In this document: positions 1-5,103 of the stretch, one piece after another
How the letters are laid out: the number at the start of each line of letters is the position of its first letter
Position numbering within the stretch: the first letter of the stretch is position 1
NCBI GenBank assembly: GCA_024689605.1
Contig: JAILDD010000059.1
Coordinates: forward strand, 1-5,152
Origin: Lachnospiraceae bacterium
GTDB lineage: Bacteria; Bacillota_A; Clostridia; Lachnospirales; Lachnospiraceae
DNA length: 5,152 nt
Direction: 5' to 3'
The notes under the pieces: model-generated
The model's input: the letters and a program-made list of their open reading frames with translations, nothing else
What the model was told of the DNA's origin: nothing
Databases searched by the model: none
Translations under genes and position numbers: made by a program

Positions 1-748
1 AAATCATTCGCTATAAGGAACCTTTCCAAATGATCAGATCTGACTACCGACAAACCTTTTATACTAGGGGCTATTTCCCTATTAAAAAGAGGGAGAATGA
101 AATGCCCACGCATTATCTGCACAAGATCTGAATATCTATAATCATTTGCCCAAACTGGAGAAAAGGTTCAAACAAGCGTATTGAATAACTGAGACGACAA
201 GATAAAGGCTTTCGTCTTAGTACTGTTGCACTGATTGGTATATCGGTGTGTTTCTCTGTTGAATGTGACTTGTTCTGAATAAGGAGGGAGACTTACAGAA
301 GAGCAAGTTCCAAAACGTTTCTGTTTCCCACCAGAAGCAAGCATTCCTCCAGCGCATTGATACGTATGGGTATCATGATGAAACGCACACATAAAATGTG
401 TTTTTATCGTATGCAATGGTAATTGAATAGCGTTTCTAGTAGTTTTCAATGCTGAACAGCATATGCAGACCACGAATTGGAGGCGAACAGCTTTTCAAGG
501 TTGGTGGCCATAAGAATTTGCCAGCCACGAAAACAGCAACGCACATAATATGAATCATATGCATTTGCTACAGCAACGATAGCGAGCGCTGAAGATGCCT
601 GATAATAACCAGCATGTTTACTTGGTTAAGGAGACGTCTGAGGATCATGGATAATATGCTGTCATTCTTATCAGGTACGCTTAAGAGAAACACACTAGGC
701 AGGCTGATCCTGTTATGACCAGCAACAGCTAGAAAGGAGACCATTGAG
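1..748. other. Gene-poor region, possibly decayed coding sequence
   Basis: I see no intact gene here. The + strand is broken by stops in all frames. The two longer minus-strand frames (168-473 and 568-792) lack a convincing ribosome binding site and read as low-complexity shadow translations. Several relics hint at former coding sequence. Consensus ribosome binding sites with no start codon at the right distance lie at 281-288 (AAGGAGGG) and about 479-483. A short frame at 97 begins MKCP after GGGAGA. A TGCCCAAACTG stretch at 147-157 resembles the CPxC knuckle of a zinc ribbon out of frame. A 23-codon frame at 647-718 (34 codons from the ATG at 614) has weakly placed purine-rich sequence upstream and shares its frame with the 749 frame, separated by one TGA at 716. 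Short palindromes occur at 34-43, 548-560 and 565-576. None of this supports a named gene. Confidence 0.5.
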
Positions 749-844
749 ATGAATTTCAAAAAGTATCCGGAGTGGCATAATCGAAGAACCATATCAATAA
801 AGGGAGAGATGATCCATGAAAAAGAGAAGGAAAAAAAGAGTTGA
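749..844 (+). CDS. Possible 31-residue small protein or broken gene start
   Basis: This short frame has an almost ideal ribosome binding site, AAAGGAG at 733-739, nine bases before the ATG. The product starts MNFKKYPEWHNRRT and ends in a Lys/Glu-rich stretch. I do not recognise it. It ends at a TGA right after a run of seven A (831-837) and overlaps the 53-codon frame starting at 816 by 29 bases. Removing one A from that run would join the two frames into one protein of about 75 residues. It may therefore be the true 5' end of a gene that is frameshifted here, or a short leader translated ahead of the next frame. An in-frame TGA at 716 separates it from another short open stretch upstream. 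It could also be chance. Confidence 0.3.
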   Translation: MNFKKYPEWHNRRTISIKGEMIHEKEKEKKS

Positions 845-977
845 CCTTTTTCGAAAACAAGAGAGACAGAAGGTCCGGGAAGTGATCAGTAGAGTGAAGA
901 AGCATACTGCATCAGATCGCGATTACTCCGATGCAAATCATGACTTTAGTAAGATTAATAGGTGTTTCTGGTGGTAG
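816..977 (+). CDS. Small basic protein, 53 residues, function unknown
   Basis: This frame is preceded by AAGGGAG at 800-806, nine bases before its ATG. It encodes a strongly basic N-terminal half (MKKRRKKRVDLFRKQERQK) that should be helical, and a more polar C-terminal half ending in an aromatic Cys-Phe-Trp-Trp tail. No signal peptide or membrane segment is seen. I recognise no family. The basic character would suit nucleic acid or ribosome binding, but that is speculation. It ends 30 bases before the cytidylate kinase start, so the two are probably co-transcribed. Two codons before the ATG lies a stop in the same frame, so it does not extend upstream without a frameshift. A one-base indel in the run of A at 831-837 would fuse it to the frame that starts at 749. 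Confidence 0.45.
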   Translation: MKKRRKKRVDLFRKQERQKVREVISRVKKHTASDRDYSDANHDFSKINRCFWW

Positions 978-1007
978 GTATGTTACTGTGCAGAGGAGAT
1001 GTATATC

Positions 1008-1676
1008 ATGAGGATTGCTATTGACGGTCCAGCAGGCGCAGGTAAATCTGCTATATCTGATGAAGTCGCAAAACGTCTGAGCATTTTACACTTGGATACT
1101 GGAGCTATGTATCGAGCCGTAGCTCTTGCATGTTTACAACGAAAAATAGATCTTTCAAAGGAAGAAGATATTACCCGGTGTTGCCGTAAGATCCATATGG
1201 ATATCGTATATAAAAATGGAACCCAGCACACAATTATTGATGGAGAAGACGTTACAGATTTGATTCGACAAAACGAGGTTGGTGACGCCGCCTCGCGGAT
1301 AAGCATGTATTCTGGAGTACGCAAGCTATTGGTCGAAAGCCAACGAAATATTGCGTCTTCTCAAGACATCATAATGGATGGGCGTGATATCGCAACCAAT
1401 GTGCTTCCAGATGCGGAAGTGAAGATTTATCTAACAGCCGACATAGAAGAAAGAGCTCGCCGCCGTTGCCTTGAATTACAGAGTCGAGGCGTTCAGTCGA
1501 GCTTTGAGGATACTCTTATATCATTGAGAAATAGAGATTACCAGGATTTAACCAGAGAAAATGCCCCATTGCATTGTGCATTTGATGCAGTGGTTATCGA
1601 CACGACAACTCTCACATTTAATGAAAGTATCGATTCTGTTCTATCAGTTATAAAACAGCATAAGAGTAAACTGTAA
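1008..1676 (+). CDS. cmk: Cytidylate kinase (CMP/dCMP kinase)
   Basis: The 222-residue product matches the usual length and layout of bacterial CMP kinase, the cytosolic enzyme that transfers phosphate from ATP to CMP or dCMP in pyrimidine nucleotide recycling. A P-loop GPAGAGKS lies at residues 7-14. The HLDTGAMYRA segment (28-37) is the family's nucleoside-monophosphate-binding motif. VTDLIRQNEVGDAASRIS (82-99) fits the CMP-binding insert. MDGRDIATNVLPDAEVKIYL (123-142) is followed by an Arg-rich lid (ERARRR, 148-153), and NRDYQDLTRENAPL (175-188) is also typical. No key motif is missing. I chose the ATG at 1008 over the one at 999 because the AGAGGAG site (992-998) abuts 999 but lies nine bases before 1008, and because the family begins directly with the P-loop strand. 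The usual neighbours of cmk in Clostridia (ispH, rpsA, plsC) are absent, so this may be an extra or relocated copy. Confidence 0.93.
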   Translation: MRIAIDGPAGAGKSAISDEVAKRLSILHLDTGAMYRAVALACLQRKIDLSKEEDITRCCRKIHMDIVYKNGTQHTIIDGEDVTDLIRQNEVGDAASRISMYSGVRKLLVESQRNIASSQDIIMDGRDIATNVLPDAEVKIYLTADIEERARRRCLELQSRGVQSSFEDTLISLRNRDYQDLTRENAPLHCAFDAVVIDTTTLTFNESIDSVLSVIKQHKSKL

Positions 1677-1730
1677 CGTTGCATGTTCATTATGATTGAT
1701 GTCAAATAACAAGTAATCACACACTACTAC

Positions 1731-1738
1731 GAGGAGGT
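1731..1738 (+). promoter_or_regulatory. Ribosome binding site of the TlpA-like gene
   Basis: GAGGAGGT lies six bases before the ATG at 1745 and is close to a full complement of the 16S rRNA 3' end. It fixes this start. The 68-base gap after cmk shows no convincing terminator hairpin and only weak promoter-like hexamers (for example TATGAT at 1691-1696 without a matching upstream element). I therefore cannot say whether this gene has its own promoter. Confidence 0.8.
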
Positions 1739-1744
1739 ACTGCA

Positions 1745-2521
1745 ATGAAAAAGCTCATGATCGTTTCCCTTGTCTTGTCTTTGATCCTTTGCAGTCCTGG
1801 AGCATTAGCAAGTCCGGAAGACATGAATGGACAGGTTTTGCCAGATTTTTCAATTGAAACAATTAACGGTTCAGTGTTCACACTTTCAGAGTCACTAAAG
1901 ACACATGACCTGGTCTTGATTAACTTTTGGGCAACATGGTGTGGGCCGTGTTGCATGGAGTTTCCTTTCCTCGAAACCGCATGGGAAATGTACTCTGATC
2001 GAGTGGATGTAATTGCGCTCAGTATTGAAGAAACTGATTCTTTTGATGTGCTTAGAGATTTTGCAAGCAATTATGGTTTGAATTTTATGATTGGACGTGA
2101 CGATCTCGGATTGTTTAACAATATGGATGGTAACGCTATACCGACGACGCTAATTGTAGATAAAAACAGACGTATTGTTGCAGTAGAAATCGGATGTAAA
2201 TCATCTTCTGACGAATTCACAAACCTATTTGATGAGCTATTGGCTTTACCCACAAGTCAAAATCAGTCAATAAGCAATCGCTGCGTTCTCTGCTTTCGAG
2301 ATGCCTTTGGAAATCCGGTTCCAGGTGTAATCGTTGCCTTTTGCAATGGGGAGTACACACCAGTTGAAACGGACAGTAATGGATATGTCAGTTTTGACGG
2401 TGATCCCAAAGAGTATCATTTTCATCTGCTTAATGTTCCAAACGGGTATTCAAAGCCATGGGAAGAACTCCATATCTCTGGAGAAGAATATGACTTGATA
2501 GTCACGTTGCCATCTATCTAG
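1745..2521 (+). CDS. Exported TlpA/ResA-like thioredoxin with extra C-terminal domain
   Basis: The 258-residue protein starts with a signal peptide: MKK, a hydrophobic stretch, then ALA|SP near residue 22, a typical signal peptidase I site. The Cys at 16 is not in a proper lipobox. Residues about 28-168 form a thioredoxin fold of the TlpA/ResA (AhpC/TSA-Redoxin) type: VLPDFSIETINGSVFTLSE, LVLINFWATWCGPC with active-site Cys66 and Cys69, and the cis-proline in AIPTT (Pro133). Such proteins reduce or exchange disulfides outside the membrane, for example in cytochrome c maturation or cell-envelope redox repair. After a Ser/Gln/Asn linker, residues about 178-256 add a domain with a DAFGNPVPGVIV...TDSNGYVSFDG pattern. 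This is the signature of carboxypeptidase-regulatory/Cna-B-like beta-sandwich domains, which usually bind surfaces or other proteins. A third Cys (70) directly follows the CGPC motif, and Cys180, Cys183 and Cys200 lie in the tail. The substrate is unknown. The next gene, also exported and very Cys-rich, is a candidate. Confidence 0.87.
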   Translation: MKKLMIVSLVLSLILCSPGALASPEDMNGQVLPDFSIETINGSVFTLSESLKTHDLVLINFWATWCGPCCMEFPFLETAWEMYSDRVDVIALSIEETDSFDVLRDFASNYGLNFMIGRDDLGLFNNMDGNAIPTTLIVDKNRRIVAVEIGCKSSSDEFTNLFDELLALPTSQNQSISNRCVLCFRDAFGNPVPGVIVAFCNGEYTPVETDSNGYVSFDGDPKEYHFHLLNVPNGYSKPWEELHISGEEYDLIVTLPSI

Positions 2522-2617
2522 TGCAATTAACCTAAATGTATTGATCATATTCATTCAGCATTAGTGCAGCATTGTCATGTGAACAAATGGATCTCTACTT
2601 TTCAAGGAGGTAATCAA

Positions 2618-3412
2618 ATGAAAAAGAACTTACTGAGATTTGTTGAACTTCTTCTTTTGGCGATATTGGCTTTACCTGGTTCTTTTTCAAAAGCGGAAAG
2701 AAGCCTGTGGTTCTGTAAAAAATGTCACTGTGTAAGAGATACCATGTTTTGTCCTGACTGCGGTAAACAGAGACCTTCCAATAGCACAACTCTCATACCG
2801 GATTGTCATAATGATGAGCCATATGACCTCGGGATTCCAAATCTCAATGGTCAAATAATCAAAAAGGACCAAATGTGTCTTACTGTACTATGGGTTCAGG
2901 TGCAACTTAAAGCAACGGGAATATATTATCAAGGAGAAATATGGGATGTTACTGGCAACCTTGGAGATCACACCATGCAGGAAATTGCTTCATTTATGCA
3001 ATGTAGAGGATACCAGGGACATAATGGTCAAGTCGATCAAACAGTAATCGATGAGTTAGTCAGATATATGGGAAGACGAATAGTTCCAGTATATGTAGGA
3101 GGTTTTTATGCTCATATGGACACCATAATGAATGGTGGAAATACTGGATATATGCTACCCATTGTCAGTAATTTACGTGATATGATACCGCACGTGACTG
3201 TTGGAGCACGTTGGATACAGTGTTGCTTGAAAAAAACTGGATATTATACTGGGGCAATCGATGGGAAATATGGAGAAGAAACGGAAAATGCCGTCAAAGC
3301 ATTTCAAAAGGCAAATGGTTTTGAACAACGTGATTACGTGTCACTAGGTGTCGCACGTGCCATGCTAGAGCAGTGTTATTATTCAAGATTTTCCCTTGAT
3401 GATTTGCCATAA
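2618..3412 (+). CDS. Exported zinc-ribbon protein with peptidoglycan-binding repeats
   Basis: The 264-residue product starts at the ATG at 2618, seven bases after AAGGAGG (2604-2610). The in-frame ATG at 2564 has no such site and would bury the signal peptide. Residues 1-26 are a signal peptide (MKKNLLRF, hydrophobic core 9-20, SKA|ER). Directly after it come Cys33-x2-Cys36 and Cys45-x2-Cys48 (FCPDCGK), a zinc-ribbon spacing, with an extra Cys38. Residues about 194-255 fit a PG_binding_1 domain: GARWIQCCLKKTGYYTGAID, then GKYGEETENAVKAFQKANG. Residues about 85-151 look like a more degenerate copy (LWVQVQLKATGIYY through VIDELVRYMG). Such domains bind cell-wall peptidoglycan, usually to target a hydrolase, but no catalytic domain is visible. 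I expect an envelope-located binding protein. It follows the thioredoxin gene after 96 bases and its many cysteines could be kept reduced or loaded by that protein; this is inference. Confidence 0.78.
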   Translation: MKKNLLRFVELLLLAILALPGSFSKAERSLWFCKKCHCVRDTMFCPDCGKQRPSNSTTLIPDCHNDEPYDLGIPNLNGQIIKKDQMCLTVLWVQVQLKATGIYYQGEIWDVTGNLGDHTMQEIASFMQCRGYQGHNGQVDQTVIDELVRYMGRRIVPVYVGGFYAHMDTIMNGGNTGYMLPIVSNLRDMIPHVTVGARWIQCCLKKTGYYTGAIDGKYGEETENAVKAFQKANGFEQRDYVSLGVARAMLEQCYYSRFSLDDLP

Positions 3413-3464
3413 TTTCAGAAAACAAAAAGGATTTCAGTTATTTATAAGTTATTGTGGAGAAACG

Positions 3465-3508
3465 CCTCCCACTTTGCGTATGGATAAATTACAAAACAAA
3501 GTGGGAGG
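3465..3508 (+). promoter_or_regulatory. Perfect 12-bp hairpin that sequesters a ribosome binding site
   Basis: CCTCCCACTTTG at 3465-3476 is the exact reverse complement of CAAAGTGGGAGG at 3497-3508, with a 20-base A/T-rich loop (3477-3496). One further G-U pair (3464 with 3509) is possible. The 3' arm contains GGGAGG (3503-3508), the ribosome binding site of the gene starting at 3516, so in RNA the folded form would block translation. The 5' arm CCTCCC mimics the anti-Shine-Dalgarno of 16S rRNA. It is not a Rho-independent terminator, because no T-run follows on either strand. I expect translational control by a trans-acting protein, ligand, temperature or ribosome passage. The opening trigger cannot be read from the sequence. 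Confidence 0.75.
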
Positions 3509-3515
3509 TATTGAT

Positions 3516-3719
3516 ATGTTGAACTTCATCGAGAACTCTACGGAAATCAAGGCAATCTCCGATCGGTATATTATCAATGATACTCATGAAGGTCTGCTTG
3601 TAACTGCACATGCACAGTTGATCCTTCCGGAAAAGAAGATTGTGCTTCCGGATTCATTCACTGAGAAAGAAACACAGCTTATCAAGACTATGACTAGCAA
3701 GGGAGGACTGATTCTGTGA
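3516..3719 (+). CDS. 67-residue orphan protein at head of Clp-like cluster
   Basis: I do not recognise this protein. The ATG at 3516 lies seven bases after GGGAGG (3503-3508). The same frame stays open back to a TTG at 3396, but that has no ribosome binding site and overlaps the preceding gene. The product has no signal peptide or membrane segment. Its middle is beta-prone with alternating hydrophobics ([20 protein letters not shown], residues 26-45), followed by a helical stretch ([15 protein letters not shown]) and a short hydrophobic tail GGLIL. Its stop overlaps the start of the ClpP-like gene by four bases (GTGA), which predicts translational coupling and matched expression. Its position suggests a partner, adaptor or regulator of the peptidase, which is inference from context only. 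It is the direct target of the hairpin at 3465-3508. Confidence 0.75.
   Translation: MLNFIENSTEIKAISDRYIINDTHEGLLVTAHAQLILPEKKIVLPDSFTEKETQLIKTMTSKGGLIL
3701..3706 (+). promoter_or_regulatory. Ribosome binding site selecting a GTG start for the ClpP-like gene
   Basis: GGGAGG at 3701-3706 lies nine bases before GTG at 3716. The next in-frame ATG at 3728 is 21 bases away and too far. The site is inside the last codons of the upstream 67-residue gene, and the GTG shares four bases with its TGA stop. Ribosomes ending the first gene are therefore well placed to start the second. Confidence 0.75.
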
Positions 3720-4303
3720 ATTATGTAATGAAAAAAGCTGTAAACCTCAATGGTCAGGATATGATGTTGAACCCACTTGACATCGATTATTCAGATCGTG
3801 TCATATCCTTGACGGGTATTATTGACGAAGAAAATGCAACTATCGTCAATGCTGCCTTCCGTTGTTTGGCTAGAGAATCCAATGATGACATTTGCTTCCG
3901 AATTCAGAGTCTGGGCGGCTCTGTTTCTGCTGGGTTCAGTATCTATGACACGATCAAAGCGCTGAACTGTGATGTCTGCACTGTGGCTTGTGGTATGGCA
4001 GCTAGTATGGCAGCGTTTCTCCTTGCTGCTGCGGGAACCAAAGGTAAGCGCTGGGCCCAGCCCAATGCCGAAGTACTCATCCATCAGCCTCTTGGAGGCA
4101 CAAACGGACAGGCAACAGATATTCGTATCCATGCAGAACACATTCTGAAAATCCGTAAGAAACTCAACAAAATCCTGTCTGATTGTACAGGCCAGTCCGA
4201 AGAAAAAATAGATCAGGACACAGAAAGAGACAATATTATGAGTGCAGAGGAAGCACTTGCATACGGACTTATCGATAATATTGGTGATCCGATTTCCGAT
4301 TGA
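3716..4303 (+). CDS. ClpP-type serine peptidase, divergent accessory form
   Basis: The 195-residue protein is a full-length member of the ClpP family, the tetradecameric peptidase chamber that degrades proteins fed to it by an AAA+ unfoldase. The catalytic triad is intact: Ser97 in GMAAS, His123 in LIHQPLGG and Asp172 in DTERD. The GQATDI segment (131-136) of the handle region and the [14 protein letters not shown]-terminus (175-187) are conserved. Several sites diverge. The N-terminus lacks the usual IPxVxEQT and IYSRLL segments. The substrate-strand motif NSPGG is QSLGG (64-68). Positions matching the E. coli docking pocket for unfoldase IGF loops are changed: Tyr60 to Cys, Tyr62 to Arg, Phe82 to Ala, Leu114 to Gln. 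One extra Ala lies in the AAAGTKGKR stretch. This suggests a paralogue working with its own ATPase rather than the housekeeping ClpP. It is tightly linked to the genes on both sides. I give no gene symbol because it is unlikely to be the orthologue of core clpP. Confidence 0.92.
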   Translation: MNYVMKKAVNLNGQDMMLNPLDIDYSDRVISLTGIIDEENATIVNAAFRCLARESNDDICFRIQSLGGSVSAGFSIYDTIKALNCDVCTVACGMAASMAAFLLAAAGTKGKRWAQPNAEVLIHQPLGGTNGQATDIRIHAEHILKIRKKLNKILSDCTGQSEEKIDQDTERDNIMSAEEALAYGLIDNIGDPISD

Positions 4304-4306
4304 TGC

Positions 4307-4315
4307 GAGGAGGAA
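4307..4315 (+). promoter_or_regulatory. Strong ribosome binding site of the AAA+-like gene
   Basis: GAGGAGGAA, with the AGGAGG core at 4308-4313, lies seven bases before the ATG at 4321 and fixes that start. It begins only three bases after the ClpP-like stop codon, so there is no room for a separate promoter or terminator and the two genes must share a transcript. Confidence 0.8.
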
Positions 4316-4320
4316 TATAA

Positions 4321-5103
4321 ATGAAACGGCACATTATCACAAAACCTGTTGGCTTGGACGCATTTTGCAATGAAATTGAAGCAGTTTGTTCTGAAGCACA
4401 TATCTATAACCAGGGGAGATTGCGTCCCCCACATTTGATCGTTTCACTGGATTCTGGTTCCGGTAGAACGACCTGCATTGAATATATGACTGATATGTAT
4501 AAAGAGCATCATGTTATTAAGTTCAACGGCCTTGATGATTATATTGAAATCCAACTCGATGGAACGCCCCAGCAGCTTAAACGTGCATTTGTTTCAATTG
4601 ACCGTGCAGCAGACTACACTAATGAATATACAAATATTGTTGGGATGGATATCAGCAATATTGCTTGTCACCTTAATGAAACACAGTTCACTGACTTTAT
4701 CTCCAGTATCAAAAAAGTATGCGAAAGTGCCTGCGTTGTGTTTTTTGTTCACTCTAATCCATCAAAGAACGAGGAAAAACTCATCGAAAAGCTTTGTAGC
4801 AATGTCAGCAAGATCAAACGGATTGATGTTGAACCATATACTTATGAGAATATCTGCGATCTGATCGTAAGGTTGATTGCTGATCGTGACACCCTGCTTA
4901 GCAATGCAAGAAATATGTCCAGTCTACTCATGAATACAGTTAAAGAATTTGACATTTGCACCGTGCAAGAAGCAATTGACATGGTGGATGAACTTATACA
5001 TTATGCTGATTACTCCAGTTATATGCCCGAAATTAATGAGAAGAGTATTAAGTCCTTAATTGAGAATTGGAGCAAAAGTACGGAAAGGAGCGAAGTACGG
5101 TGA
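4321..5103 (+). CDS. AAA+-like protein with degenerate ATP-binding motifs
   Basis: I recognise no named family for this 260-residue protein, but its layout is that of a divergent AAA+ module. LIVSLDSGSGRTT (39-51) sits where a P-loop would be, with Arg49 in place of the usual Lys. TNIVGMDIS (104-112) resembles a Walker B strand, but the Asp110 is not followed by the catalytic Glu. CVVFFVHSNPSKN (138-150) fits a sensor-1 strand with Asn146. Residues about 170-250 are helical and could form the lid domain. No IGF or LGF loop for ClpP docking is seen, and there is no signal peptide or membrane segment. It may bind nucleotide weakly or not at all and act as an adaptor or scaffold. It follows the ClpP-like gene after 17 bases and overlaps the next gene by four bases. 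It could instead be an unrelated P-loop-like protein. Confidence 0.8.
   Translation: MKRHIITKPVGLDAFCNEIEAVCSEAHIYNQGRLRPPHLIVSLDSGSGRTTCIEYMTDMYKEHHVIKFNGLDDYIEIQLDGTPQQLKRAFVSIDRAADYTNEYTNIVGMDISNIACHLNETQFTDFISSIKKVCESACVVFFVHSNPSKNEEKLIEKLCSNVSKIKRIDVEPYTYENICDLIVRLIADRDTLLSNARNMSSLLMNTVKEFDICTVQEAIDMVDELIHYADYSSYMPEINEKSIKSLIENWSKSTERSEVR
5084..5090 (+). promoter_or_regulatory. Ribosome binding site for the truncated last gene
   Basis: AAAGGAG lies within the last codons of the AAA+-like gene, nine bases before GTG at 5100. The GTG overlaps the preceding TGA stop as GTGA. This repeats exactly the arrangement at 3701-3719, with a GTG start, a four-base overlap and nine-base spacing. Confidence 0.7.

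Noticed and set aside
163..176. GGTTCAAAC as a possible tRNA T-arm
   Set aside because: No cloverleaf or acceptor stem can be built around it.
168..473. Minus-strand frame of 101 codons
   Set aside because: It has no convincing ribosome binding site, an odd Cys/His/Thr-rich translation and no recognisable family. It lies in a region where the + strand also looks decayed.
568..792. Minus-strand frame of 74 codons
   Set aside because: No supported start, no family resemblance, and it overlaps + strand frames with much better ribosome binding sites.
831..838. A AAA AAG as a programmed -1 frameshift site
   Set aside because: The heptamer is in the correct phase in the 749 frame, but a -1 shift leads to an early stop and not into the 816 frame, which needs a +1 change.
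983..1324. Minus-strand frame of 113 codons across the cytidylate kinase gene
   Set aside because: It is a shadow of the strongly supported cytidylate kinase on the + strand.
1679..1707. TTGCAT-17-TCAAAT as a promoter for the thioredoxin gene
   Set aside because: Only three of six and four of six bases match the consensus, which is not enough to call.
2564..2617. Upstream ATG for the zinc-ribbon/peptidoglycan-binding protein
   Set aside because: It would put 18 residues before a clear signal peptide, and the strong AAGGAGG lies just before the ATG at 2618.
2239..2676. Twelve-base repeat attggctttacc at 2239-2250 and 2665-2676
   Set aside because: Both copies lie in coding sequence and encode the common string Leu-Ala-Leu-Pro, so chance and codon choice explain them.
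3465..3508. Hairpin as a Rho-independent terminator of the gene ending at 3412
   Set aside because: No T-run follows the stem on either strand, and the 3' arm is itself the ribosome binding site of the next gene.
3396..3515. Upstream extension of the 67-residue gene to a TTG start
   Set aside because: The TTG lacks a ribosome binding site and lies inside the preceding gene; the ATG at 3516 has GGGAGG at proper spacing.
4511..4864. Plus-strand frame of 117 codons inside the AAA+-like gene
   Set aside because: It lies fully within the 4321-5103 gene in another frame and has no ribosome binding site that would suit it.
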